Notes: generated by a model not told the origin, from the letters alone. 64,000 bases of DNA from Ornithodoros turicata (GCF_037126465.1 NC_088206.1:26290790-26354789), one strand, 5' to 3'; numbered from the stretch's first letter, positions 1-11,492 are shown. Made by a program: numbers and translations.

Positions 1-323
1 TTCCAAATTTTAGCCTTCAGGCGACCTACGTGTAACCTCCATTGGACGTCGATTTATTATTTTATTTTATTATTAATTATTTTGAGCTACTTTATTATTT
101 TATTAGTTATTATTTTAAGACGTTTGAAGTACGTCATCAACGATACTGTTTGTTTCTTTCCTAAAAAGTAGCGCATGAAGTATCGCGTTACTTTTTACGA
201 GTAACGGTAGCGGTATTCCGCTAGTTTTAGGTACGTGTAACGATATCGGGATGTCGTTACTTTTTGCTCAGGTAGCGCGTATCGGTATTGCGCTACCTTT
301 TTCGGGTAGCGGGTACAGCACTG
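1..323. mobile_element. Right end of an hAT-like nonautonomous element
   Basis: Positions about 180-323 are an array of GTAACG/GTAGCG/GTATCG units ending in GTACAGCACTG. This is close to the reverse complement of the CAGTGTTGTAC terminus of the complete element at 2291-3138, so I read it as the right end of a related copy whose left end lies outside the window. The first 180 bases are AT-rich and not diagnostic. No coding capacity is visible. Confidence 0.55.
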
Positions 324-2282
324 GCCCCTGCCTCGTGGACCCTGCCTGAAAAAAAAAACAGAAAAAAGAAAAGGCTGCGCGTCTCTCGGGTAAAAATAAA
401 AGATTGTCTCACTTGGCGTCCAAAGTAGAGGCACGACGTCACCTTTTCAAAAATAATGGCATTTTTGAGAAAATTGAGATGCAACATTGTCAATTTTCGC
501 CTAGCATGTGCGATTCTCAAGCTAATAACACAGAAAGCACTGGACTGACAAAAATGAACTTTATACAGCACGAAAGGTCTTTCAACTTCCTATCAAATGA
601 AGCTAAGCTCGATGTCCTCAGACGTTCCGTCATGAAGCAAATTGGTAACAAATTTTGGCCTTTTTGAACGTTTACGCCAAGTTTGGCATTTTTTAACAGA
701 AAATCTGTGGCCCTCAGAGTTCTGTGGGTGGCTGTCGATAGTGTCCATGGTGCAGCCTATAATCTCAAAAAACCTCCAGTTCCTAGGCATAAAATCAGCG
801 GTTCTAGATACCGTCAAAGTCGGTCCAGAAGAAAGCGCGCTCAAGCAGCCTCAGACTTTCCTCCTCTTCCTCGCGGAAACTACCCCACGCACGAGCGTCG
901 CACGTGGTGCGATTTGCTTCGTTTGAGCTGTCCTCTAACATATATTTTTTCGAATTAAAAAATACGACTTTCCGTTGTTCGATTTAAAGTGAAACTACTT
1001 AACAACAACAACAAAGAAAAAAAAAGAACATTAAACTTCACAGGGGCTGCGGCTACGGTGACCGTAAAATTCGCAAAAGGTAGCACAATGACTTCATCTT
1101 CAAAACCCGTCGCATTGACTTCAACCTAAAAGCCCATCACATTGACTTCAAATTCAAAACCCATCACGCCACATCATAGCCCTTTACATTCAACTTCAAC
1201 ATCACCTCACCTCATAGCCCTTCATTCAACCATATATCATTCACCATGATGTGATGGTGAGTGAGGTCGGTGAATAAGGCCATCATGAATGTATTCGCCG
1301 ACCTATGATGAAGATAAACCAGACAAACAATTAGGGTATTGACTAGAAAACATCGAAATAGTACTTTTAAATGGAGTACAAACACCTTTCGGAAAAGTAG
1401 CGGGTAAGATATTGAGACACTAAAAAACGTATTTTGAGAACAGTACTCAAGATACAAGCCTGGTTAGTGGGGCTGGCGTAAGGATTTTTAAACTATACGG
1501 TTCGAACGCAAGATTATATTGGGTATGTTGGGGGAAGAAGCCGAAACCTTATATGACTACACGAATGTATGACTTTATATCTAAAATGTGGTAGGGCCGG
1601 CGAGAGGGGGGGGGCGCAGCCGTGGATGAAGCCACGAGGCCTCTTCAGGGACCTGCGTGCCCTAGGCCAGATAGTTGCTAGCGTGGGAGACAGGACAGGA
1701 GAAACCTTGTTTAATCAACGGTGCCGATGAGACTATCGAGCCGAAAGTTCAGCACGCTCGCGGGTCGCGCGATGGTGAGCTGGGCTTCCTCGTCTACGAT
1801 GGCCGCTACGCTAGCACACCAGGAGACGTGAAGAAGGAGTCCGGGCAGGACTCATCCGGAGTCGTCCCCACGACCCGTAATTACTCCCGCGACAGCAGGA
1901 AAACCAGCACCGGACGCCCGTTTCGGTCTCGCCAGCTGTGTGTTGGTGTGCAACGTTCGAGAACCCGACAGCAGAAGATCGCGTGGAAGGTGATGACAAC
2001 CCGTAAGGGTGTGGGCCTTACAGACTGAGCCCTAGTGTAACATCACAAACTTATAGCATGTGGAGTGATCATCAGGTAATAGCCTATGCCTCCATTGGGA
2101 AACACCGAAACGGGCGTATCCTCACTCACGTGAAAGTTCGCTCGCTTCTCGGTGTGGCTCTGAAACGTTGCATCTGTTCCCAGGTTTCAGATATGCGCAA
2201 GAATAAATGCATAAATATAAATGTCCCTGGGCGACAATTCACAAAAGGAGGTCGGGTTACCGCATATTACCGTTATCCTATA
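324..2282. other. Unannotated stretch, no recognised gene
   Basis: The stretch has an A-rich low-complexity patch near 1010-1030 and repeated CATCACATTGACTTCAA-like phrases at 1085-1170. A GC-richer segment at about 1600-2045 has a 118-codon + frame (1675-2028) that matches no family I recognise. That segment could be a retrotransposon 5' region, but this is a guess. Confidence 0.4.
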
Positions 2283-2290
2283 CTGTTAAG

Positions 2291-3138
2291 CAGTGTTGTA
2301 CCCGTTACCGAAATATGGTATCGCGATACTGATACTCGTGACTTGAGTAAAAAGTATCGAAATACCGATAACGATACTTCTTTTTCAAAGTAACGAATAC
2401 CGCTACCGTTACTAAAAAAAAGTAACGCGATACTTTGCCCGATACTTTTGTTTGAAACACGAAGATGATGCAACATAGAAATACTGTATCGCTTATGTAA
2501 ACAGTTTTGCAGTAAAAAGACAGCAGACTTCTATCAATAGCTCGTTCTGGAACTCGGCTTCTGCCATCCTTTCAGGCCGTGGTCTCTCCGGCAGTTGGCA
2601 GAGACCAGTATGACAATTACGTTAGTGTTAGGCCCACACACCCTGGAGTCCGATTACCAAGGAATCCTATCCGAAGTTAACAATACCACAGTATATGTGA
2701 GCGTGACTCAGTGCGACACGGCAGCTAAGCAGTGGAATCCAGAGCGTACTGTCAATGACTTGACCTCTGTTCGTTGACCTCAACTCTTTTGTTGTGGTTA
2801 TTTTCTCCAGTTTCTAAGAAAAGCAATGAACATGTGTTTGGTATAGTTATTCTATAATTCCGGTTACGGAGCACTTGGACATGTCCACAGGCTTCTTGTC
2901 GAGGGCTAGGCGAACCATTGACAATGAACAAGAGTGAGAAATGTCGTCGGTGAAGAAAGGGTTGGGCACTAAAAAGTATCGGTATCGGTAACGATACGGA
3001 GATCGCGTTACCATAAATTTGTAACGGAAATACTCTTCCGATACCAATTTTAAAAAGTATCGCGATACGCACTCCGATACCGAAAAAGTATCGATTACAG
3101 TAACGGCGTTACTTGTAACGGCGATATGTACAACACTG
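2291..3138. mobile_element. hAT-like nonautonomous element, perfect 8-bp TSD
   Basis: The termini are CAGTGTTGTAC at the left and GTACAACACTG at the right. They are flanked by identical 8-bp direct repeats CTGTTAAG (2283-2290 and 3139-3146), the hAT hallmark. Both subterminal regions (about 2300-2455 and 2965-3125) are arrays of GTATCG/GTAACG units, including the 12-bp palindrome GTATCGCGATAC. The 848-bp element encodes no transposase, so movement would need one supplied in trans. The perfect target duplication suggests a fairly recent insertion. Confidence 0.85.
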
Positions 3139-3222
3139 CTGTTAAGTGATGTTACGCTGTGTGCAAGTGCATCGGAAATCACTCATCACAGCAGACTGAA
3201 CTTGGAAGGACTGATACATTAA

Positions 3223-3620
3223 AGGGGTTGAGACATGTCATCCCAGGTTGTCTCAGAGAAACGTAAAAGACGATTCTTTGTACCATTGTGAACCTGCATT
3301 GGAAGTTTCACTGCGAAGAGGGTAATAGAAGCGGATAAAGTGGGCTCAGTGAATACCGAAACTAATGTGGCTCTGACATCACAGCCCTCGCCGCCGCCAG
3401 TGAGGCAGCGCATAAGAAGTCACGTGCTTATGCCTGCCAATTCGGATGGGCGCACCTGAGCTCTGTGACGTCCGCGCTTTGTTCGGGAGTGTGTTCGAGG
3501 GCTTGTATCTCGCTAAGTACGACACGTCGAAGGATAATTATTTTTTCCTCAGTATTCTGGCATGCAGTACAATGCGTCCATGATGTAATGAACCACATCT
3601 ATAAAAGTGTCCCAACCCCT
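3223..3620. mobile_element. TTAA-flanked short TIR element (MITE)
   Basis: Inverted ends AGGGGTTGAGACA (left) and the complement of AGGGGTTGGGACA (right) lie between TTAA at 3219-3222 and TTAA at 3621-3624. At 398 bp with no domain-bearing frame it looks like a MITE. TTAA targets are typical of piggyBac-type transposition, but the terminal bases are not the usual piggyBac CCC, so the class is uncertain. Confidence 0.55.
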
Positions 3621-3830
3621 TTAATAGCCTACGCTGTAGATTTAAAATCCGTGAACACTGTCCGTACACGTAGGCTAAGATCAACTATGTGCTGTATTGT
3701 GAGCTATATAGGGAAGAAGGGAATAGCATGAAGCTCTGAAGCTGCTTGTGACATGTAGTGTGAAAGACGCTTCTGTTATGACTTGGGCGCCAAGAGACAG
3801 ATCGTGTACATGTCTTGGCGGTAGCGCTCC

Positions 3831-3966
3831 CCCTGAACCAGCCGCGCCAAGGCGACTCTTCTGATCCCGGGTCAATGGTGAACTCTACGATCGAAAAGGC
3901 TGAGAAGTGTAGACGTTGCTATTCTCTGTTGAGACGGGGAGTCTGTAAATCACAGTTGCCCGCACA
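3831..3966 (+). repeat. 136-bp direct repeat, copy 1
   Basis: The segment starting CCCTGAACCAGCCGCG and ending CCCGCACA is repeated in the same orientation at 5845-5980 with only about seven differences by eye. The copies lie about 2 kb apart. A TG...CA reading of the ends would allow a small LTR, but I see no matching target duplication or primer-binding site. Confidence 0.6.
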
Positions 3967-4639
3967 AGGCTTCCGTGGAGCGCTAGAACGTGCACACATG
4001 TTGGTAGAGGAAGGTGCACGTCTTCGCTTCGCGCGGCAGCAATCACCGAGGAGACGAGCCACGAACTCTGCGAACATCCGCAAGATCACTTTCTCCAATT
4101 ATCCCGGCCTGGCCTTCAGTCTTTGACCGCTTTTACTTCGTCCTTTCTTCCAGGCCTCCTCCTCCTGACTATTGACCACTCCCGTTACAAGTTGTGTAGT
4201 ATCCACGCCATGATCGGCTCCATCTTTATTGTAAGTTCCATAATGGCAAAATCACCTCTCAATAACCGGTATTGACCCTTTTTAAGACATCGTTTATGTG
4301 TGGCATTTCCCGATCGTGTCACGCTCTTCCCTCGTCCCAAATCTCGGTGATGATCGCTTTCCCGACCACTTTACCCAAAAACATCACAATTTCAGTATCC
4401 TAACCCTCAGGTGTTAAAGTGCTGATGCAAACAATGGCTTAACGTGTGCAGCTTTGTTTCCATGGTAAGTGTATTATGCATAACATGAAAATGTAATGCA
4501 TGGTGGACCAATATTGTCCCAATATTGTCTCAATTCCGAGCTGGTGCCATATTGGACCAATGTACAGTATAAAATACGTTTGGATAAGGATATATCCGCT
4601 TAAATTTAATGATAGGTTTGAAACATCACGTAAACGGGA

Positions 4640-4935
4640 CAATGAACCAAAAACTCATTTAGAAAGTACGATCGCGAGCGCCATCATGGAAACTGCTCTG
4701 CAACGCGTCGATCAACGCCAGTTCGACTTGGCCAGAATTCTCTTGCCATGGTCGGACCCCTCACATCAGATGCAAGGCCTACGAGTTGTTGCTGAGTTCC
4801 TCTCCAGCACTCGACTATGGACGAACTCTAAAAAGACACCTTTCCATCATGATCAATTTCTCATCCCTTCCACAAGCGCAATGGGGCCATAACGGCAGTG
4901 AATGACCCACCACATCATCATCATCCCATTTATGT
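4640..4935 (+). pseudogene. Non-LTR retrotransposon 3' end (C-terminal coding remnant)
   Basis: The + frame ending at 4892 contains a C-terminal stretch with LARILLPWSDPSHQ and VVAEFLSSTRLW. It resembles the end of the minus-strand LINE remnant near 6500, which has LGKLLGPWS. A tail rich in CATCATCATC follows at about 4912-4925. Reverse transcriptase and RNase H domains are absent, so this is a 5'-truncated dead copy. Family assignment rests on internal similarity and general resemblance to LINE tails. Confidence 0.5.
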
Positions 4936-5844
4936 GTGTGTCATTTAGAAAGACAGTGGTATTTCCTTTCTTAGAGAAACCAGATACATACTATATACAT
5001 CGCTTGTCTTGCGAGCTGGGGACGGGGGTGATGTAGGGTGAAGGTGCGGTCAGCCTGCCCTGAAGTGGCGGCTCGGTGCACCCATGGGAGAGAGAAGAGG
5101 GGAGGGTGAAAGAGGGAGGGGAGAGATGATGCTGGCACAGGATAGGGAGGGGTATGCTAACCCTCTTGCTCTGGGACTTGGGTAGTCCAAGAGGACTACC
5201 CACCGCACGAGCATCCCTCAGTAGTCTTCATTGGGATGCTCCCTGTATACCACGGTAACCGCCAGGATTTTTGACGAAGTTACCCCATCTGTCTTGCGAG
5301 CTTCTGCAAATTCGAGACTCCTGCTTGCCTTCCAGTCAAAATGAAGGGTGAGGCGTCTAAGTTTAAGTTGATTACATATGCACAAAAAACACTGACGTGA
5401 GGAATTGCTTGGAGTATCAACTCACCATCAAGATTACATCTGTGTTTCTTAGTGACAGTATGAAGGAAAATAAAGACTCAGCGTACACGACATTCATATT
5501 CTTTGCACGACAATGCTAAACATTTTGCCCAATTATACCCGTTTCGCACCAGTATCCCACAAACACACATTCAAGATCAGCGTCTGTAACCATTACACCC
5601 ATCTAACACCCTCCATACAAACTTTTTTCCACAGAAGAGTGTAACAGGGGTGTTCAAAAAAAGGGTGTTTAGAATACAAGAGTGTACGTCGCAAAGCTAC
5701 ATCCGCGTTCCATCTGCACCACTCAGTAAAAGTAACTTTCTGAGCGGTATCGAATTTTACTGATGAATGGTGTGCACGCAAGCTGAACATGGTCGAGCTC
5801 TCTTCGCTTCACGTAGAACCTCCATGGGAAGTTCTCGATCACCC
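4936..5844. other. Unannotated stretch with a purine-rich block and CACCC-type repeats
   Basis: The phrase TCTTGCGAGCT occurs at about 5008 and again at 5291, bracketing a G/A-rich block (5085-5155). At 5590-5690 there are ACACCC / GGGTGTT inverted words like those at 10.7, 11.4 and 13.1 kb, probably remnants of one small repeat family. No gene is supported. Confidence 0.35.
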
Positions 5845-5980
5845 CCCTGAACCAGCCGCGTCAAGGCGACTCTTCTGATCCCGGGGCAATGACGAACTCT
5901 ACGATCGAAAAGGCTGCGAAGTGTAGACGTTGCTATTCTCTGTTGAGACGGGGAGTCTGTAAATCACACTTACCCGCACA
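5845..5980 (+). repeat. 136-bp direct repeat, copy 2
   Basis: Second copy of the segment at 3831-3966, same orientation, about 95% identical by eye. Flanks differ on both sides after CCCGCACA and before CCCTGAACC. Confidence 0.6.
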
Positions 5981-6439
5981 GGGTCTCAGTAAACCTAGCT
6001 CCGGTAGGACTACTGTCCCAGCGCCATTCAGGTGCGGAAAGGTTTAGAGCGCCAGAAATCCATGGCTGCGCCTTGGCATCAAGATTCTTAATGTGGCAGG
6101 TGGTCCTGACCAATGGTGTGGCTCAATGACCACACCTGGAAGCCTATCCTAGCCTTCCAACTTGAAGTTTGTTGGGTCCGACCCACAAACTCACAATGGC
6201 TTTGGGTGCGAACGAGTTTCGCACGAACGGGTGTTTTTCGGCGAAAGATCCATCCTAAATTGGTTAAGGCTTCCGTGGATGTTACGTAATACAAGCTGCA
6301 AGCCGCGCTGAGTGGCAAATCGAGATCTCCCACAGTCGAAAGCGCGCGCGCACGCACACACGCACACATAAAGAGACGATGTTGAGATGAGGCTGATGCC
6401 TGTAGCAGGCTGTACACTGCCACCGTGCCAATTGTAGAG

Positions 6440-6719
6440 AATGAGAGATGATGATGGAGATGGCAGTTCAGGTGACTACAGTACGGTGGAGAGTCTGGTT
6501 GATGGCAAAAACTCCCAAAAGTGACGGGAACCTTGATGCATATGTGAGCGGCACTATAGACCAGGGGCCCAGCAGCTTACCGAGGGTAAAAGGGCGGCGG
6601 TCGACTGCATGCATCCCGCTCTGCAAGATCTCGCGTTCTCTCTGGTAGGCGGGACAGTCCATGAGTAGGTGGTGTAGGTCAGCGCGCACATTGCATGTTG
6701 CACAAAGGTTCAAATGAGG
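6440..6719 (-). pseudogene. LINE C-terminal fragment, downstream half of an interrupted element
   Basis: On the minus strand this encodes a Cys/His knuckle (CATC, then HHLLMDC) followed by a C-terminal tail with TLGKLLGPWS. That arrangement is usual after the RNase H domain in several arthropod non-LTR retrotransposons. It is separated from its RNase H half (7626-7959) by the hAT-like element at 6720-7617. Removing that element and one copy of its 8-bp duplication brings the two halves into one reading direction. No intact enzyme remains. Confidence 0.7.
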
Positions 6720-7617
6720 CATAGATTGAGAAGTCATCCGTCAAAAAGAACTCGTTACAAGTTAAGTTACCGTGTGCAAAATGTATCTAAGTTAATAACG
6801 AAGTTCTTCAGCCTGAAATGTAACTCGCAGTTACTGAGTCACTTAAAAAAAGGAACGAGTTACTTCCAAGTTACTTCGGACACAAAATAGCATTACGCAG
6901 CTGCAGCGGGCGCGAGCAGTTAAGTTAGACCTTGAGTTGCCTGCGGAGGAGTGCAACACGCTTAGATAGTTTTTGTTTATGTCCAATAATAGACCTCTCC
7001 CTGTTTGTAAACAAATGACGTTATAGTGTTCGACAGTGCCACAAATTTGGTAGAATTGAACTACGCTCGAAGCTAGAGGTGAACAAGGTCGAGCCCGAAA
7101 GCCACGGTCTTGAGGGGATTACGATATGGTCCCTTAAAGGGACGCGACCTGCTTTTCTTTCAATGGGAGACAGCGAACAAGTGCCCGTTCGTGGAACCCA
7201 GCCCCCTCCTTCCGATTTGTTTCGGTTTCAGTCTGTCTACCAATGTCATGATGACGTTTCTCTGGTAGAGGTCTATTCGAACGCTTTGCATCTTACTCCC
7301 TGTGGGCGCACAATGGTTGAGCTTCATTTCAATGGCAGCGGTTCTTACTTCCTGAATAAAATACTGTCATTGACTGAATACCACGTTTTATGGCAAAAAA
7401 TGCCATGAAAGAACCGGAGAGAAAGCAAGAAAATATGTGGACGTGAGTCAAAAGTGAGTTAAAAGTAACTTGGAACTTAACTTAAGTTACCTTAGCAAAG
7501 TTACCTGAAAAAGGAACGAGTTCCTCTGAAAGTTACCACGGCGCAAAAGTACCGAGTTAAGTTAGAAGTTACCCAAAAAAGGAACTTAGTGACAGTAACG
7601 AGTTACCTCGAACTCTG
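6720..7617. mobile_element. hAT-like nonautonomous element, GTAACGAGTTAC family, copy 1
   Basis: The ends are CATAGATTGAGAAGT and CCTCGAACTCTG, matching the element at 15533-16457 in inverted orientation. Flanking 8-mers AAATGAGG (6712-6719) and AAATGGGG (7618-7625) match at 7 of 8 positions. Both subterminal regions are dense arrays of AGTAAC / GTTACTT words in both orientations, including GTAACGAGTTAC. The centre carries a 109-codon + frame (7079-7408) that is also open in the other copy. It has no transposase motif. Confidence 0.8.
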
Positions 7618-7625
7618 AAATGGGG

Positions 7626-7959
7626 TGAAGACGGGATGCGTAGTGTCGCGGAAGGCCAGGAGGAAGCGACAGTGAGAGAGATGGATCCCTACGGCGTGGA
7701 ACAGAGAATAGGGTGCCATGTCATGCAGTCACTGATATCTAGTCTTGTCTGTAGAGGTGGCACGTAGAAGAGCCCGACCGTCGCCTTTGGGCAAGGTGAT
7801 GGAGTGGGCTGATGCAATCTGGTGACCACGTAATGCAGCTTGACCTGCCTGTTCATTGCCGGGTATGCCCAAACGACCAGGTACCCACTGCAGCACTACG
7901 CAATGGCCCATGTCCAACAGCGTCTTGTACGATTCCAGCACATCAACCACAATGGACAC
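7626..7959 (-). pseudogene. LINE RNase H domain fragment, upstream half of an interrupted element
   Basis: The minus-strand frame 7959-7729 has the RNase H C-terminal signature region VLQWVPGRLGIPGNEQA, where typical elements read WxPxHxGxxGNExAD. The expected His is replaced by Arg and the final Asp by Gly, arguing for an inactive domain. Reading on past 7729, after in-frame stops, gives a stretch that lines up with the knuckle at 6440-6719 once the intervening hAT element is removed. Confidence 0.7.
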
Positions 7960-8320
7960 CAGAGGGCAACCTAAAAAATTAAGAATGTAACCTTCACAGA
8001 TGTAATTGATTTTAGACCAGCCATCACAATGTTCAACAATGTCGAACTGATGATGCTCCGTTGTGGTGCTCGTTTCGAAATGCTACGCTTTGGGCTAAAT
8101 TTATCGGACGTATAATATTCTCTGTCTCTGCTGCGTTTATCTTCTTTTTGTTTGTTTGTTTGTTTCCTTTTGGGTATAGCAAGTCTACATCATGACTAAC
8201 CTTTCCCTTCTGTTTTCCCCTTTTTTCAGCATTAAACGTATCCCCCCCCCCCCATCGGACCATCGGACGTGCTAACCCCTCGGTCCGTAAGACAATATTG
8301 TAGCAACTAAACTGACCCCT

Positions 8321-9097
8321 GGGCCCGCTTGCACGAAACAGTCCTAAGTGTAACACTTGGCAAGTGTTGCACTAACGCGTTAAGTTTAGGGTTGCGGTTA
8401 AGTGGCTTGCACGAACAATTCGACGACCGCCCTAAGTCAAGTATTCTAAAGTGGATCGTGGCTACGAGCAGTAGCAGTTTTTGGAGGCTCTCATTGGTAG
8501 AAAGAGAACTTCCGGAGTTCATCCCAGGAAGTCGTGCGTCACGGCATGTTTGGATTCTGGGAAGTCGTCTGCTTCTGCCGTCGAAACAGTTTGTAGAACC
8601 AAAATAAGGTATTGTACTATCATTGTAGCTGCAGGAACGAGTTAGGTCACTTGTTGCGTACTTTTATTAAATAAAATAAAGCCTGTGGCCCAAAGTATGT
8701 CTCGAATTGCTCGATGATTGGGAACTTATCGCCAACGGCAGTGCCGGTGAGAGGCACTTCGCGTGCGGCGATCATTTTGAGAGATGTTGCTAACGAAAAG
8801 CACAAAACGTACGGCACCCACAGCATAAAAAAATGAGACGTTGTTAGCATTGCGAGGAAAATGCGTACTGTATTGCGAGATACAGTTGAGGCCGACGACG
8901 AATCTTCGATACACGGTTCATAGCGGCTGACATGTTAGTCCTAAGCTTTAGTGCGGTAGTTTAGGGTGCTCCTAGGACCCTTGGCCAGCGTCCTAAATTG
9001 CGCGGAGCGAGCGCCACCACTTTAGTGTTGTAAAAGTTTCGTGCAAGCCACTTACGGCTCCGGCACTACACTAAGTTTGTTTCGTGCAAGCGGGCCC
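8321..9097. mobile_element. TIR element with GGGCCCGCTTGCACGAAACA ends
   Basis: A 20-bp perfect terminal inverted repeat begins GGGCCCGCTTGC at 8321, with its complement ending at 9097. A second internal inverted pair, AAGTGGCTTGCACGAA at about 8400 and its complement at about 9040, repeats the GCTTGCACGAA word. No clear target duplication is visible. Open frames inside (8329-8607 +, 8647-8850 -) match nothing I recognise. Superfamily is undecided; PIF/Harbinger or P-like are candidates. Confidence 0.7.
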
Positions 9098-9219
9098 TGG
9101 AACAATTGCAAAGCGTTGCACGCGAGGCGCGTTGGCACGTTGCGAACCTAATGTCAGGAAACGCTCATACAAATATTCCCCGATGTGCAAGCTGGACTGC
9201 CGACGCGAACTGAAGAACC

Positions 9220-9365
9220 CAGTGGCGTAGCGAAGGGGAAGGGAATTTCGGGGGTTCAGACCCCCGAAATCGTACCTTTGGTTGTGCATTTGGGAGAGGG
9301 AAACGAGCGTGAAATCCGCATATAAGGTCCCCATAGAACCCTTCCTAAAATATTTATCTGGGGGG
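9220..9365. mobile_element. CAGTGGCGTAGC-type MITE fragment, copy 1
   Basis: It starts CAGTGGCGTAGCGAAGGGG and contains a short hairpin (GGGGGTTCAGACCCCC) and the phrase AAGGTCCCCATAGAACCCTT, all shared with 11493-11646. The right end is obscured by a G-run at 9360-9370. CAGTGGCG starts are common on hAT-type MITEs. Confidence 0.6.
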
Positions 9366-9594
9366 GGGGATATGTTCCATGTTAAATTAGTCATGTGGCA
9401 CACTATAGAAAACTAATTTCTGAAAGAAGACCTATGATGAAGAACAGTCTCTGTCCGAAATATCGGCGGCTCTCGTGCTTACGCTGTTCCCATACAATTT
9501 ATGAAAAGAGAGGTTAAAAATCCACATAATTCATTGTGTGTGATGACTGTCTATATACGAACAGATGAGACTTCCTTGAGTATGTCATGTCTTA

Positions 9595-9700
9595 ACACAC
9601 ACACACACATAAATGGGATGAGGTTGTGGTGGGTCATTCTCCGTCGTTATGGCGGTACACTGCCCCATTGCTAGAACCTGTGCAAGGCCAGTAACCGTAA
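9595..9700 (-). repeat. LINE 3' tail fragment after a CA microsatellite
   Basis: A (CA)n run at 9597-9610 precedes AAATGGGATGAG and a segment that is the approximate reverse complement of 4870-4930 (CAATGGGGCCATAACGGCAGTGAATGACCC-like order). I read it as the extreme 3' end of the same LINE family on the minus strand. Confidence 0.45.
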
Positions 9701-10059
9701 GTAAAATGTAAAATAGCCGGCCGGCTCTTTGCCGGGCTGAGCTTTCATTTTTTTTTTCTTTCTCTTTTAATAAACATGTTCCCTCCCCACTGATCGCAGT
9801 AGAAAGGACTCGGCCTACTCGGACCCGGACGATACCGCATGCTTTCTATCTTTGTCTTTGGAATACCAGCTCTTTGCCTAGCTGACCTTTCCTCTTTTTT
9901 TAATAAACATACCTCCTCCCCCACCCAAAAAAAGAACAGAAAACCCCAGACGGCAGAGTATAAGACGAAGTGAGCGCTGCTTCATACAAAGTTCCTTACG
10001 CACATATCATGCATCTGCCTTACGAGTACTCGGTATCGTTATGTGATTATTCAGTTCGT

Positions 10060-10225
10060 ATTAACTTCGAGTATGCAACTGTACAGATATAGTATACCAG
10101 CATAATTTTTCTTTCCCGAATTAAAACACCATTTTTAACACCATACTCCCAGTTCAAATGCATGGAGTGTAAAAAAATGTGTATTGGACCTCTTTCACCA
10201 CTCACTTTACACCCTTAATGATCGA
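10060..10225 (+). repeat. Dispersed repeat, direct copy 1
   Basis: It shares ACCAGCATAATTTTT, CGAATTAAAAC and CTCTTTCACCACTCACTTTACACCCTTAATGATCGAC with 11165-11345 in the same orientation (phrases of that order, with small gaps). A CAGTGGCGTAGC-family fragment follows at 10228-10320. Confidence 0.6.
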
Positions 10226-10639
10226 CATTGGATAAAACGTGATTGGGGGTTGGAACCCCGAAACCGTCCTTTGGTATTGCAATTATGAGAGCGAAACGAG
10301 GGCGAAATCTCCATATATGGTTGTTGAGTGTGCAACTGTTCGATTCGTTTACCCTTCGGGGATATCGCTATTCGCTTCCGTTTTAAAATTATATTCGCAC
10401 AGCCATAGTTGAAAAGTGAAACAGCCACCAAGTCATACAAGTGAGCTGCTGGCAGGAGGAGTTGTGAAGTATAAAACTAACAACTTATTAAAGGATAAGC
10501 TATTTGAACAAGTGCCTGGTGAAGTTAGTAAAAATGTAATGTTAGTAATAATGAATTCTAAATAGTGTAATAGCGTACTATTGCTGAGGTTCAATAAATT
10601 ACCTCAAACAAAAGATGTGGACGTTACGCCTAGCGGCTC

Positions 10640-10745
10640 CATTAGGTGTATTCCTCATAAAACACTCTTATAATGGGCGTTTTAAAACAAAAACACCCAT
10701 AAAATGGGAGTGTTCTAGTGAAAACACCTTTAGGACGAAGTTGTT
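10640..10745. repeat. Small inverted-word repeat (AACACTC / GAGTGTT)
   Basis: AAAACACTCTTATAATGGG is mirrored by CCCATAAAATGGGAGTGTTCT within about 70 bases, giving a foldback segment. Similar CACCC/GGGTG words occur at 5590-5690, 11395-11480 and 13105-13160. Confidence 0.45.
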
Positions 10746-11164
10746 TTCTGGCAAATACTCCACCTCAAATAGCTAGTGTAATAGAAGCTACCGCAGCAGC
10801 ATGCCGAGACATACAGTTCGACGTTGTTGCTTCTATGGCAGGCACCACCCTGAACACGGCAGGCTTCCAGCCGTGGTTCCATCGTACAACCTAAACCGGA
10901 GCGCAATACGTCATAGACACGCCTCGTTAGCTTTGTAGCACTGTGGGATCAGCGTGAGTGCCGAAGTAGCCTATATTGGCGTGTCGGATGGATCATATAC
11001 TGAAATGCAATTTGTTGGGGCACGTTCGTTAAGTGTAGTGGAGCGGAAAACGTTTGTAACGGTGACGGGAATGCGTTTTTGCAATTAACACGCAGGCCAG
11101 CAACGAGTCAAAGATACCAGCGAAATTCCTGACATCATTCTCTGTCAAATACTGTTTTTAACTC

Positions 11165-11345
11165 AGGTTCGTCTATAATGTGATTACTTGCTGAGCGGAG
11201 CTGTAAAACCAGCATATTTTTTTCTTTCACGAATTAAAACGAAATTCTTAACACCGTATTCCCAGTTCTAATGCGGTGTAAAAAAGGCGCATTGGACGTA
11301 AACACCTCTTTCACCACTCACTTTACACCCTTAATGATCGACGTT
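11165..11345 (+). repeat. Dispersed repeat, direct copy 2
   Basis: Second copy of the segment at 10060-10225, about 1.1 kb downstream, same orientation. As in copy 1, a CAGTGGCGTAGC-type element lies shortly downstream (11493), so the pair of repeats may be a local duplication. Confidence 0.6.
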
Positions 11346-11492
11346 GAATAAAATGTAGTGTATGTCGATATTACGCCTTTAGTAATGCTCTTCTTGCACC
11401 CTTTGCTTCAGTTTGCGGGATAGAAAAGGGTGTTTTTATAAGAATACACCTGCGTGGTTTGAGCGAATAAGGGTGTAAAATGATTTACTGTG

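Noticed and set aside
1716..1760. Hammerhead-like core (CCGATGAG ... CCGAAAG)
   Set aside because: The first core position expected as CUGAUGA reads CCGATGA, and the bases between do not form the needed stem II, so I do not call a ribozyme.
7079..7408. 109-codon frame conserved in another locus as a possible gene
   Set aside because: Both copies lie inside the same hAT-like element, and the differences are not synonymous-biased, so copying of the transposon explains the conservation.
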